Assembly: GCA_900088475.1 (NCBI GenBank)
Contig: FLMG01001160.1
Span: 32,785-91,456 of the forward strand
Source of the DNA: Hyphochytrium catenoides
Lineage: Eukaryota; Sar; Hyphochytriomycetes; Hyphochytriales; Hyphochytriaceae
DNA length: 58,672 nucleotides
Direction: 5' to 3'
Below are positions 34,103-53,229 of the stretch, piece by piece. The position numbers and the translations under genes are program-made. The notes below the pieces were generated by a model. That model had not been told where the DNA came from. It ran no database searches and saw only the letters and a list, made by a program, of their open reading frames with translations. How positions within the stretch are numbered: the stretch's first letter is position 1; every line of letters begins with the position of its first letter.

Positions 34103-36993
34103 TCACTTCTTAGCGGTGGCTGCACGGACTCGGTGCATCAACTCCTGAATCTTGCTTGGGTCTTTCTTCCCTGGCAACTCTTCTAAACTCCCTGAAACGT
34201 CTATTCCCCATGGCGAGGCTTCTTGAATGACCTTGTCGACGTTGTCTACACTAATTCCGCCTGTGGTGCTTGAGGTAAGCTGGGTACCATCAGGGTCTAG
34301 CGGCTCCCATAGCATGGGTTACCTGCAACTATCACCGGAAGCCCCTTGTCGGCCAATGTCTTGGCGACTTGCCAGTTAAATGTCTTCCCTGTGCCGCCTT
34401 GGTTGCAAAGGCGAACGGTTTAGTTCAGAATCGCCCACCAGCTTTCAGGATACAATTTAAAGTATCGCTTACCTTTTTGACCATTGACAGCGGTATCGAG
34501 CAGGACTGCGACTGTCCAGCCTGTCATAGAAAGTAAGACGGGGCATATTCATTTTACTAGCCTTCACCCGCACATGCCAAGTAGAGGAAAGAGACAATGT
34601 AGAGTGAAAGCTGTGACTTGCCTGCTCTTATGTTACTCAAAACCTCTCCGGCTAAGTTGCCGCTGTCCGCCGGAATGTGCTCAACCTTGATGGCCGGGAC
34701 TTTTAGCTGATGCGCAAACTCATACGCTGCAAGGGAAGAAGAACGTTAACCTGTTATCATTAGCTAAAGAGAAAGGGGCAGAGGTAGATAGAAAAGGAGA
34801 AGCGTAGAGGTCCGTACACTCGTCTCCATGCAGTTGCACGAGGTCAATGCCTGCGCTGTCGATAACGGAGTTTATAAATCCCAGTGAGTGGTTTTGGAAG
34901 ACTCCAACGACTACCGGCTTCTTTTTGCTCTGTAGCATGTTCGCACTGTCGAGAAGGAGGCTAGATGAGTTTGACGCAGCATTTTGAAGGCCTTGTAAAG
35001 AGAAGAAGGGATAGCTGCTTGTCATAGAATATAAAGGTGAAAGGAGCTTGGGGACAGGAGCAACAGTTTCCCTGAACAAATGAGAGACAAGACGCAACTT
35101 TCGCCACTTCTAGTGGGCTGGCACGTACCAACTCTGAAACCACTCGGTGACATTAACGGCCGGTGTGGGATAGAATTCAGAGAAGTCTATCCGATCCGAC
35201 CTTTCTCCGAATTTTCTAACCTCTGTCACTATCTCCTTTGCCTGCTCTGGCGTAACCTTGCGAGGCGATTTCTCTGCAAAAATGAGGCCAATGAAGTCTG
35301 CTCCACTTCGAGCAGCAACCATTGCGTCTTCCGCATTGGTAATTCCACAGATCTTGACAAAAGTCTTGGCCTGTACCGCCACCCCTTTTAATCCCTTAAG
35401 ACCAGTGGGATTTTGGTAGATGTACCCCGTAGCGTCAGGAGTCATCGAAAGCACAACTCCACTGGACTCGACAGCTCAGTACCTGGACAGCTAAGTATGG
35501 GTCCGCACTTCTCATCAGGCTCTCACCCACTAGGACACCCCGGCAACCGCAAGAGGTATATTTGATTACGTCCTCCCGAGCCGCAATGCCGCTAAGTGCC
35601 ATTAGGGCCACTCCCTCGCGACCTGTAGTATCAGTAAGGGTGAGACAGATGGCCGGCGTTGAAGAAAGGTTTTGGTGAGAAATACGTCTCGCCTTAAGAC
35701 ACTTGTCCTGTTGCGCTCCCACCCGGGTTGCACGTGCATTCTCTCCTTACGCATTTGAACTGCGGTCTTTTTCTTTATTGTAGGCCCTCTGGATCGCTCT
35801 CTTACTGCAGAACTTACAGCCTCCATCCACCCCACCGTTTTCCACCTGGGACCATGATATTCTCTCCTACCTAGCAGGCCTCTCTCCTGCAAGATGCTGG
35901 CTATCCGGATCGTCCTATCCATGTCCACCTGGAAAGTATGCAAATCTCGGTTGTTAACCCCGATAACCTTTGCTCCAGCCTCCAATGCCACTTCTAGTTC
36001 TGCTTCGGACACAACTTCCACCAAAGGCTCCATTCCACGATCTCTTGCAGCCTGCATAGGATTGTTAGCTGCCTCGTCTAAAGGAGCATTGTCCGTTAAG
36101 CTTCAACACCTCTTTAGCGGCCTCTACGCCTCCGTACTACAGCCCATCATCCACTTCTAAACAATGATATCTCCCTCACCTACCGCTAGCAGCGCACGGA
36201 AGGTAGCAGGATCTAGGATTGAGAGCATGAGAAGGACTGTGTCAGCTCCAAAGGCGACCGCCTCTGCAATACATTCGTTAGTTATAGCCAAGCCGGCGTA
36301 GAGAGGAGGATGGCAACCGACCGTCAAGTTGGTATTCATCTATAATAAAGTCCTTCCTTAGCACTGCCGGTCGCCGTTTATAGCTGGTGATTGCATTCCG
36401 AACCTAGAGAGGAGTATGAATCAATCTATGCTCGAGGGAATAAGGTCCCACTTTGAGAGAATAACAGAGCGGAATGCGCCTTGCAAGATCAGAGCTCTCT
36501 TATTCCGAGCTAAGGGTTCGCAGGTGTTACCTACCGTAAGCATGTCTTGCAAGGTGCCCTTGAACCACTTGGGCTCCGTCAAGACCGAGATGACGCCGGC
36601 ACCAGCGTTTGCGTACTTGCTTGCAATATCTAGCACAGGGAGGTTGGTAAGCTACGTGGTCCGTTGGACAAAAGAAAGTTTCCACCTGCAGCGTTGGCGT
36701 TTGGGGCAATGACTCCTTTGCTAGGACTGGCTCGCTTGAACTCTGCAGCGATAGCAACTTCAGGAGCTTCCTATGCACCGAACGTCGCCGCACACGCGTC
36801 TTGGCGTCAGACTAGCTTAATCAGCGACAGTTAACGGACATACCTCCCACAGCCGCTCAAACAAGTTCAGCGGCTGTCCGTAGGCTGCCAAGGTGGCACC
36901 CGCCAACTTTGCTAGCTCATGTGTCGAGACCTGTTCCCTTGCATGGTGGACATCCCGCCGCCTCTGCGCGGTTATATCCTCCAAGATCGTCAT
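34103..36993 (-). CDS. trpCF: Indole-3-glycerol-phosphate synthase / phosphoribosylanthranilate isomerase fusion (TrpC-TrpF)
   Basis: Starts at ATG 36993 ([15 protein letters not shown]) and ends TATAKK at 34103. IGPS comes first, with all key blocks visible: [13 protein letters not shown], the catalytic lysine in [52 protein letters not shown], and SGIAAREDV then GVLVGESLM. The isomerase follows: [13 protein letters not shown] with the catalytic Cys, [46 protein letters not shown] with the catalytic Asp, and GGTGKTFNW. The two open halves are separated by a stop, but an 88-base intron (GTACTG to CTTAAG) joins them in phase between YLAVQ and GLKGVAVQ. These enzymes perform two consecutive steps making indole-3-glycerol phosphate. 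The domain order is that of bacterial TrpCF. No targeting peptide is evident, so the cytosol is assumed. Confidence 0.93.
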
Positions 36994-37744
36994 CTGGCGG
37001 TCCTGTAGAGCTTAGCACCCACACCTTCTCCAAGTGAGTCGAGGGCAAGCACTCTTCTCTCACAAAGGTACTCGGCGTGTCTATCTACCTTTCAGCTCGG
37101 AACGGGCTTGCCTCTGCGCGGAACTGCATGTGTTCCTGAAGATGCTGTGTCGTCTTTGGGGCAGAAAGACGAGCTCGAGCTGGCGACAGGTTGTTGAAGG
37201 AGAAATTTATGATCAGAACCCATCTCTCACCGGCATCCCTGATATCAAAGGACTACTACAGAATAAGGGCCATCATAGTACATCATATTCACGATTTTGG
37301 CCTTGAAAGTGTTCTTGTAACATCACACATCTTCAGCTTGCTGGTCCTTGCTGAGGAGGACTGAGGACGTGAGACCTCGAGGGACATGCCTCCTCACAAG
37401 TCCGCACGAAAGGAATGCGGCAGCCACCAAGAGAGGAAGCTGCAAGACCTAGGATGCACTTCATGGGTTTACTCATGAGTCTCTGAGATCAGAAATGAGA
37501 CACTCCGGTGCCTCACACGATAGCTTTTGAAGCTCGGCGGCAGAAGATTGTCCCGGATCCCTACTATGGAGAGGCATGAGGCGCACCATGCGAGGCTTAC
37601 GTCACGAGGCTGTCTCTGGTTCAGCGTCTGGAGGGTTTGCTGAGAGGTGATAGGGCCAACGCCAGCTGACATATAAAGGAGACGGAAGCCCTGGAAGGAG
37701 CTAGTTGCAAGAAAGTAGCTAACCTTGAAGGGGTGGTGGACAAC
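36994..37744. other. Divergent region between TrpC-TrpF and XPF genes
   Basis: About 750 bases with no supported coding region. A CTCTACAG just upstream of the TrpC start on the minus strand (about 37005) could be a 5' UTR intron acceptor. No frame-compatible upstream coding exon was found. The promoters of both genes should lie here. Confidence 0.4.
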
Positions 37745-40700
37745 ATGAAGAGCTTATCCTTCCAAATTGAGATCTTTGAAGAGCTATTGCGGGAAGATGG
37801 GATTCTCGTCATGGGCAAAGGTCTGGGTCTGAAGAAGATACTCGCTAAGTTCATGAGGCTTTATTGCACTCCACATGTAAGATGCTGCTCAAAGCTGTGC
37901 TGAAGGACAAAAAAAATCTCTAACCAATGGCTGCATGAACCCTCTAAACATTGCTTGTTTTACCCAGCGTTTGGTTTTCGTCCTTAATGCGGCATCAGAG
38001 TTCCTCACGTTCCGGCGTATGCTACTTCTCGATGGCGTGCCCGAGAAGGAGTTGCCAAAGGTTCGCTTCCCTACCATCCTAATCAGTCGCTGCATCTCTT
38101 GTCTTTAAAGAGTCTTCTTTTCCATGACTTCCACCTCCAGGCTTTTGATGTTCTTCTTCTTCTCTCACTTTTAGCTGATCACGAACGAGTTCACAATCAG
38201 CGACAGAGAGCGTATGTATCTGGAAGGTGGCTGCTTCGTCATCACTTCTCGCATCCTCGTTGTTGATCTTCTAATGAGAAAGGTGGACCCAAAGCTAATC
38301 AGCGGCATCTTGGTGCACAACGCGCACCGAGTCACGGAAACATCTACAGAGACTTTTATTATACGTCTTTTCCGGCAGGTAAGGGGAGGCTTCTCTTAAA
38401 ATGCCCGGACATAGGCAAAAAAAGACATATTCTGGTCACGGTGGCTTGTGGATGTCGTGTAGGAGCCGTGGGCAAGCTTACAAGCTCTCGCATCTTGTTC
38501 TGACGATCTGCACAATGCGCACTGATTCCCACTCTTGACAGCTGAATACTGCAGGATTCGTCAAGGCCTTCTCAGACGAGCCAGAATCTCTGGTGTCAGG
38601 CTTTAACAAGATAGAAAAGGTCAAGTAAGGAGTTGTACTTCAGCTCCCACTCTTACAGTTCACGACTGGGTCTCCAAATTTCAGCGTGCTTCTTCCTGTG
38701 AGGTCAGGCGTTGTTGGAGCTGCTGCTTGCTTATCAAAGTCCCTAAACCTTACAGTCCGCTGTCTCTTAGTGGCGCAATGTCTGAGCATTAACATGCCTT
38801 GCTTCCCTGTCCAAAACATGAATTGTTGTAGGTCCTTAAGCACCTGCAAGTTCGCAGGCTCTTTCTATACCCACGATTTCACGCTGCGATATCGGACTGT
38901 TTTGCATCTCTGCAACCAGAGGTTGTCGAGCTCTCCCAGCCGCTCACTTCAAATATGCAAGAGATGCAGCAAGCGATTCTAGTAGCGATGGATGCATGCA
39001 TTAGCGAATTGAAAAAGAGCAAGCAAATCGACACGTCGGAGCTAACTGTCGAGAATGGGCTGCACAAATCCTTCGACGTGTATATTAGACGACAGTTGGA
39101 CCCGATATGGCATAAGGTGACTCCCAAGACTAAACAGTTAGTGAACGACCTCAAAGTACTTCGGAAACTGCTGTCATACCTCGTGCGCTACGACGCTATC
39201 ACTCTATACTCGTTCCTGATTATGCTTAAGGCATCCAATAGCAGCATGCAACGTTCAATGTCCCTGTGGCTCTTAACGGAGGCGGCGGATCGGCTGTTCA
39301 AATTTGCCAAAGAAAGGATCTACAAGTTGTCGTACTATATGAAAAAGGAAGAGAGTAAGACACAGTCGAGACAGGATAACGGTGAGGCAGATTCGGTAGA
39401 GCTAGAGGACCGGAAGATGGATCTTGTACTGGAAGAGAACCCGAAGTGGAAACTGGTTGCAGAAGTTCTCGACGAGATTTATGAAACCTATGAAAAGGAG
39501 AAGAAAGGGCATTGTCCCTATCCCGGAGGTTGCCGAGTGCTTGTCATGGTTCATGATGATCGTACTGCAGCTCAGCTGCGGGAATACCTTCAGCTCGGAG
39601 GCCGGGGTATGCTCCGATTTCGGTTCTCTCGCTTTCTTAAACAGTACAATAGAAAGTTCCATCGGTCAAATAGTCTCAGGTAAGATGGCCCTCGCGCATT
39701 AGTCCCTTCCAATAGTTGTCTTTAGGTATTCTCTTCGTCCTAGCGCTAGACGGGAACTTTTGGTTTTCTTAATGAGAACATGAGCAGCGATCAAACTATA
39801 AAAGGCTAGATGTATCGTCGTTGGTGTCCATGACCGGCCGTACCCAGGTTCTTGAGGGATACTAATGGAAAATTATTTTAGGCAAGCCCACGCCCAGCAG
39901 CTAAAGCGGAAGACGGAATTTCACGAACCGTGGCAGGATTCGTCTCTCACGCTCGAACAAAGACTTCTCCTTAAGCTCGAAACTCAGCTGGCCGACTTCC
40001 TACTAAAGAGAGACTTGGAGGTCGACAAGCCTTCCATAGTGGCGGCGTCCTCTAACAAAAAGAGAAAGGTTGGGTCCGGCCCCAAGCCAAATGGAGATCA
40101 GACAGGGTCAGCACTGAGCAGATCTGGATCTCTTCAAAGTGACTCAGAGTTTCATAGCGAAAAGAAGACTATGGAGGCTCAGCACGAGGAGTTCTTTAGC
40201 TCTCTCGCCTCTTATGGTCTCTCAATGGAAGAGCTGGAGGAGTTCTCTCTCTCTCAGGCTCCAGCTTCTTTATCCGCAGCGATCCTTTTGCCCCAAAAGG
40301 AGGAGATCGAGGATACTGGAGAAGCGGCATCGGAGGACCCAGTTTCACAGTTCCGCAGAGAGTTCGTACACGCCGAAGACGTAAACTCCTTGCACGTCGT
40401 ACTTATGTCCTATGGACAGATGGAGCAATCCACTTCTGTTCTGGAGGATTTCCTACCTACCTTTGTCGTATTGTACGACCCAGGTAACCAGAATAGTAGT
40501 GTGCACTCCTCTTAACTGGCTGTCGCAAAGCTGAATGCTATTTAATATTCTCCTTTGGCTCCGCGCCCTTCAGCCTAGGCCTAGGGTGGGGTCAGCCCTT
40601 TCCCCCAAGGTGCTTCATTGAACTCTTTGTGCATGTGCTTGAGACTACCTTAATTGGACCGTCAGGCAGGCTGACGTCTTTTACTTTGATGTTCAACTTC

Positions 40701-42245
40701 TTACTCTTCTATTCCTTACAGAGATCTCTTTCATTCGAGAGCTGGAGGTATACAAAGCGGAGCATCCAGAGGTCCCTCTCCGAGTATATTTTTTAATCTA
40801 CGAGGAAAGTGTGGAAGAGCAGAAGTACCTGACGGAGATCAGGCGGGAAAAGGAAGCGTTTGAGAGTCTAATCCAGCTGAAGAAGCACATGATAGTTCCT
40901 AACATATCTCCTGCTCCTACGCTTTCGCCCGCTGGGCCACCCCCACTTTCAATGGACACAAGGACATCACGTCCAGCAAAGTCTAAACCTAAAGCTCCTC
41001 CTACGATAGTCATAGACGTCAGAGAGTTTCGATCCCCACTTCCATTCCTCCTGCATCTCGCTGGATTTGAGGTCCATCCCGTAACCCTAGAGGTTGGTGA
41101 TCTTATTCTTTCTCCAGAAATATGCGTTGAAAGGAAAAGCGTCAGCGATCTTTTCTCCTCCTTTGCCTCTGGAAGGCTGTACAATCAGGTAGAGAATATG
41201 AGCAGGTGAGGAATATGGCGCTGCGGTTCTTCCCATGATCCTCGTTGCTTTACAATTCTGAGCAAGGCGCAGTCCTGAACGGTCTTAGCAGTAACTCTAT
41301 GCCCCACTCTAGTCTTCCACCAGACCATGGCTCCGATATGGTTCAATCGCACGTCTGGCTCTCCTAGACCTATGCCACTCCCTTGTACTCTCTCTTTTAT
41401 AACCTTCACTGTACCGTGTTTGCCCTGTGCCAGCTTTGACTCTGGACAATGACATGCTGAATAAAGCATGAATGCCCTCCTTTGACCTCACATCTCTTTC
41501 CATACTTCTCCATACGTATCCCTCTTCCCATAATCAGGTACTATAAAACTCCATGCCTTCTTATCGAGTTCACACCCGAGAAAGCGTTCTCCCTACAGAC
41601 GCCTTCAGAACTGCCCCCGGATATTTCTCCATCCTCAATCTCTTCGAAGCTGGTCCTTCTGACCTCACACTTTCCTGCCCTGAGGATCATTTGGTCGCGT
41701 TCTCCACATGCGAGTGTCGACCTGATCAAGATGCTAAAGACCAATCAAGTAAGTTGATTAAGCGCCACGCAAAAGACACGTACAGATCGCCCTTAGAATA
41801 CACTGGAGGCCTTCATAGCTTGCCAAGAATGGTAGATATGCTGGTGTTAAACGAGCGGGGCATCAAGGTAGTGTTGGGGTGGAGTAATTTTATTGCGCAT
41901 TCAGGAGCTGCGCGTTAAGAATGACTGAGAGATGATTGCAAGTGTCCCTTTCCAACCCTAACGCCAAGGTTTCATTGTTAGGACGAACCTGATCTTGACA
42001 CAGCTATGACTGTCGGCACCGAGGACGGTACGGCCGGGGGAGGCTCTGCCGCGCAGCAGTACAACCTCATCCCCATGGATGTACTACGAAAGTTTCCTGG
42101 TGTGACCACTCACAATCTGAGACCTATCATGAATAAGCTGAACAACCTCGCTGAGCTAGCCACGGCTTCGGAGGAGGAGATTATAAAGGTGATGGGCAAG
42201 GTGAACGCTAAGCCTTTGCTTAGGTTCCTACAGAAGAGAGAGTAA
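37745..42245 (+). CDS. XPF: XPF/ERCC4/Rad1 structure-specific DNA repair endonuclease
   Basis: A large multi-exon gene starting MKSLSFQIEIFEELLREDG (37745-37876, next exon 37968-38060) and ending RFLQKRE at 42245. The N-terminal helicase-like part has the usual XPF segments: GILVMGKGLGLKKIL, VFVLNAA, CFVITSRILVVDLL, and RLFLYPRFHAAIS. Conserved blocks follow (DPIWHKVTPKTKQLV, DLKVLRKLLSYLVRYDA). The C-terminal nuclease is complete: VIDVREFRSPLPFLLH, VTLEVGDLILSPEICVERKS (ERK at about 41129) and SGRLYNQ, then PCLLIEF. The tandem helix-hairpin-helix at the end includes FPGVTTHN. XPF with ERCC1 cuts the 5' side of lesions in nucleotide excision repair and interstrand-crosslink repair. A lysine cluster KKRKV (about 40057-40071) in the disordered middle could be a nuclear signal. 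Some mid-gene exon borders are approximate. Confidence 0.93.
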
Positions 42246-42467
42246 CAGCAGGGGTGGACGGTGAGCATCGTAAGCTTCACAATCTCCACAGAGTAACATC
42301 TTTAGCGCTCAGAAGAGAGAGCTTGTTATTACAGGATGTTGGTATTTAACATGATCTTTCCCTTTATAACTAGCCAATGCTAGGTTATCTAACGAGGGCC
42401 AGGCAATTAAGTGTGACCTGATGCGCGATATTGGTCCAATGTACTGCTCCATCTATAGCCCCTCTCC

Positions 42468-43284
42468 TTAGCTGAGCGCGCGCACTCTTGCTTCTGCTTG
42501 AATCCTCGCTGCGCTCGCGTAATCCTGTCTAAGCTTCTCGTACTCGTGGTAGGGTAGCTTCACCTTGGAGCTTTTGTATTTGGTAAGTACGGCGGACCGC
42601 AGAAGAGAGGGAGTGATTCGACCTCTATAGCCCGCCTTTCTGACCAAGGACTGGACTGTCTCGTCGTGATTCCAGCCTAACATGGTTCAGTGGTCTTTAG
42701 TAACAAAGGAAAAGCCCAGTCGGAAAGCAGAGATTTATGATGAGACTCTTACCCTGCTCGTGTGCTACCTCAGGCAGGAATGTAGCACTATACTCGGTCT
42801 TCCTCTCGTCAACGAAAGAGATGGTAACTCCGTGAGTCCCAATCTACACCAACGCAGGGATAGTTGTCAGCACATGCTTTTTATGACCAATGCACTGCAG
42901 GTGCTACCGCTAGACTTCTGATCATTGAACCCACACTCGCAAACGACCCACACCCGCAAAACAAGAACGATACTGTTGCCCGTTGGCGCCACTGCTTACC
43001 TCCCAGTCCTTCAAATGACCACAAACTTCATGATCCGTAAGCAATGAAACTGCAGCTCTAAGGTACTTCACCTCGGAGTGGTCAATTGGGCTGAAGCGCC
43101 GGTCCCTAAAAGCACTGCACGAGGCGTAGTAGGATAGCCTTGACAATGGCACAGGAGACAATGTTCCTATACACCCACGTAGCTCATAATCTCCCTGTCT
43201 TGTCTGCTTCTCCCATGTAACAAATAGAGGGCTAACGGCGACGATGAGAGAAAACATATGGGTCAGCAACTTGTCCGTCGCCAT
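42468..43284 (-). CDS. AMMECR1: AMMECR1-family protein
   Basis: Three exons, about 43284-42997, about 42843-42752 and about 42683-42468, give a near-complete AMMECR1 domain. Recognisable blocks are PLFVTWEK, the family hallmark LRGCIGTLSP, SAFRDRRFSPI, AVSLLTDHE, LKDWEV then IGTHGVTISFVDERK, ATFLPEVAHEQGW, SLVRKAGY, and LTKYKSSKV then LPYHEYEKL. AMMECR1 is conserved from archaea to humans, but its biochemical activity is unknown. The RGCIG motif is thought to be a ligand or substrate site. The N-terminus is short, and the usual CxxCFDVL segment is missing, so an upstream exon may exist. The stop lies about 220 bp from the XPF stop (convergent). Confidence 0.9.
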
Positions 43285-44333
43285 GATGGAGAGCTGTATA
43301 TTGCAACGGTCACCACCACATGTTTTTGGTCTAACGAAAAGCACTGTGGAAGGAAGCGAAAGGACAGCCTCATTGAAAGTCGTGCCCACCACTTTAATTG
43401 GAGATTATTGCTTACCATTCCTTGCTGACATCCACAGTTGCCTGCAACGCTGGTTGAGACGCCTGCTGGAGCTCTGCCAGTATGACATCGAAACAATACA
43501 CGCAGAGATCTAAAGAGGCCATCGGCACCGCAGCCCTCGTACCGAAGCTAGCACACTGGCCAGCCCGGACAAGATACGGCTCTCGTCTCTGGTTGTGCCC
43601 TTCGACCAGAGCCCTGACTGCAAACTGCCGCTAACCCCAAAATGACTCTTGGTGGGAACTAGCAGATCTATTAGTTAAAGGGCAATTTTTCTGTTATAAA
43701 GCTTCACGGGCCCTGGCAAACCCCAGTCACCCTCAATCCAGTTTCCTGATGGAAGCTGTCAGAAGTCTAAAGCTGCGCACAGTCGACGCCAGGGGTTCAA
43801 GCTGGATGGCCGGGCCTCCTGTGACATCATAATAAGTTGTGCTGCTGCTGCCGTTAGTAAGCTTGCTACGAGTAGAGGCTTGGGACGATGTTGCGGGAAG
43901 TGAGGTGGATCACAGCAGGAGCGAGGAGTGAAGCTGTGGGTCTGTCGGTGCGATGACAGGAACTGCTTGCAGACTTTGCAATAGATTCCTCCTTCTGAAA
44001 CATTCCAAAGTGAAAGAAAAGCTGCCCTGAACTACTGAACGTAGTCATGATCGGAATGTTTCATAGAAGTTATTATTTGTATTTATCTCGGAAATTTCTA
44101 CATAACAACCTCTTCTCTTCAGTCCTTTGAGGGATCCAACGGCGGCCGCTAGGGCCCCACAGCCCTCGCAGCAGCAGCAGACAGAGAAGAAGAGCTACGC
44201 TAGGCGTGGGATCCCAAGTAAATAGCCGTCATTCACTCCGTCAATAGATAGAGATCTTCCAGCGCTCCTTTCTTGACAGAATGTATGCAATCCTTCAATT
44301 CAACCTGTCGTGCTCCTGTCTGACTCTTTTAAA
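43285..44333. other. Region between AMMECR1 and TrpA, no gene seen
   Basis: Only short shadow frames occur, for example 43866-44048 minus. It may contain the AMMECR1 5' end and the 3' UTR of TrpA. Nothing else is supported. Confidence 0.35.
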
Positions 44334-45692
44334 TTATGCCTGAGCTGCTCCGGTCACCTCCTGACAATACTGCCGCAACGCCTTGGCGCGGCTCTCTACG
44401 TTGTCTCCTCCATTCTTCACTGTCTTTACCACTTGAGAGCCTATGACCGCACCATCAGCAAACTTCTGGACTTGTAGCACATGCTCCCGGGTCGAGAGAC
44501 CAAATCCAACCGCCAGCGGCAGGGAGGTGTGGCTTCGTACTAGGTATAAACACATATGTTTTGAGCGAGTCGGGTTACACATGCCTTCAGAGACGTACGC
44601 TGCTGTACCTCTTTCAATAAACTGCTGTAAGTCTTCTGGAAGCTCTGTCCGTGCTCCCGTAACTCCTGTTAGGCTGTGAATAGGCACAATGAGCGCTGGC
44701 TGTGGCAGGTGTGAAAGTGAATCTTATCTTAGCGGACCTTACGCAGTATACGTATCCAGTAGCCGTCTTGGCGATCTTTTCTATAGGCAAGATAGGTCAT
44801 CAGTAGGGCTACACCGGGTTTTCAGTTCTCTTATAGCTTACCGAGACGGGCGTCAGTAGAAGTCGGGGCGACCAAAGGAATGAGAGCTAGTCCATATTTC
44901 TTGCCTAGTTCATAATATACGCTCGCCTCTTCTGGTGGCAAATCCACAATGATAAAGCCATCTACTCCGGCTTTGTAAGGAAAAGGAAGACACGGTCCTA
45001 TGAGCACTCCAGCCTTCTTCTTGTACCTGAATTAGAGTTCCCCGAGGACCTACCTTCTTGAGCATCCTGCATTAGCTTCTCGGTCCCATAAGAAAGAAAG
45101 GGGTTGAGATACCTGGCAGAGCAGGAACTCTAACTTAAGCCTGTACAAGATGTTGATGCACCAGAGCACGAGTCTTACCCCATGAGGACCACCGGAGCCG
45201 TCACCCCTGCTTGACGGGCTGCCTTCACTGTGCTAATGACATCGTGTAGGCTTGTTTCGTTGACCAGCGCTACCTGATTGGCCTCCTGGATGGTAGGCCC
45301 ATCTGCCATGGGGTCTGAAAAAGGTACGCCCAGCTGGTCATACCATGAACAAGTGGAGTTGGTAACAGTCGACTCCGCTTTCAAGGTCACATTAGGTACC
45401 TCAATAATGTCAGCTCCTCCCTGCTGCATGGCAAGCATCAGTTGGGCCGTGTCCTGCTTAATGGGGAACCCGCAAGTGATGTACGGGATGAAGGCAGCTC
45501 GTTGCTCCTTCTTAGCCTTCTCAAAAACATCCTGAAGTGTCGGCCTGCAAAAACGCCAAACAAGTAGCTCAGCTACAGTCCCTCGCCAAAGCCTATGCCC
45601 TATGGTCATACTCCCTACTCCAGTCGACGTACACGGTGGGATGCTAGTCTCCCTCACCCTTCGTTAGGCTTTCGTTAGGCTTACCTTGACAT
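44334..45692 (-). CDS. trpA: Tryptophan synthase alpha subunit (TrpA)
   Basis: Starts at ATG 45692, where a two-codon first exon (Met, Ser, plus two bases) is spliced into RPTLQDVFEKAKKEQRAAF. It ends VTGAAQA at 44334. The TrpA fold is complete: [30 protein letters not shown] (with the catalytic Glu and Asp, the segment being interrupted by an intron after IIEV), and PVVLMGYLNPFLSYG. Then come GFIIVDLPPEEA, LIPLVAPTS, YVYCVSLTGVTGAR, and PLAVGFGLSTREHV then GAVIGSQVVK. It cleaves indole-3-glycerol phosphate to indole for TrpB. This is a stand-alone subunit, not fused to TrpB as in fungi. TrpB is not in the window. No transit peptide is seen, although a missed upstream exon would change that. 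It is 7.3 kb from the TrpC-TrpF start and on the same strand. Confidence 0.93.
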
Positions 45693-46471
45693 AATAGACG
45701 ATCACCAAAGCCCTGCCCTTGTCTTCCAGTATAGTGGCTCTCTTCCCAGACAGCTGGTTATGCTGGTTAGGCAATAGCGGCGAGGTGACTGCTAATGGTG
45801 CTTCCGGTCAGTAGACGATTGATGACTTGATGATTAGCGGATAGACGGAGGAGTGCCGACATCACGAGCGCCGACTCAGAAGCTCAACAAACCCCGCCTG
45901 ACCACGCTGCCAGAATCAGATTCACAAACGCAACAAAGCCTTCCTCATCCTCCGCCGTACCCGGAGTACAGACTTAATAAGGCTCGCGAGGCCTTATTCA
46001 GATCATACGCCGCGTAAAGTTCGATTATTAGAGTACATTAAGCGCATATACCTGATAGTAAACCGCCTTTGGAGCTTGGTCTTACATTGTTGTTTACCTT
46101 AAGTTATTCCGCCTGAAGGTTTCCGCAGTTGTCGTTTGAAACTTTGAGGGATGATGGGCGAGGGAGGCAGAGGGAGGATGGAGGAGCGAGAGATCGATGC
46201 GAAGCCAGCACCTAGGGCCACGCTCTTTCTCATGGATGAGAAGCTCCGCAGCTCTGCTAAATTAGTGCTTCAGGCATAAGAGGGCAGTCTGGTTGGTGAG
46301 GCTACTTGAAGCCTGGGAAAGGGCGCGAAGAGTATGCTGAAGTTGCATTCCTGCGCACCGGTCTCCCTGTCAACCGAGTGGTGGTTGACCTCACAAGTCT
46401 AGGCGGTGCACAGGGGGACTCCAAGTGAGGGCTCCAACAGTGTCAGAGCCTAGAGAAGAGAAAATCCCATA
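45693..46471. other. Divergent promoter region of TrpA and IleRS
   Basis: About 780 bases without a supported coding exon. A plus-strand frame at 46151-46279 (MMGEGGRGRMEEREID) is basic and acidic by turns and might be an upstream exon or uORF for the IleRS gene. No splice path to the IleRS frame was established. A short direct repeat (TTCGTTAGGC twice) lies at the edge, in TrpA intron 1. Confidence 0.35.

Positions 46472-53229
<6,758 letters not shown>

Noticed and set aside
35435-35454. Overlapping TrpC stop and TrpF ATG, as in a bacterial operon
   Set aside because: The genome is intron-rich, and an in-phase 88-base intron removes both, giving a standard fusion. Translational coupling is not expected in a eukaryote.
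44110-44170. GGATCC, GCGGCCGC and GGGCCC sites close together, resembling a cloning polylinker
   Set aside because: The sequence between and around the sites does not match a known vector linker, and native sequence continues smoothly on both sides. Probably coincidence.
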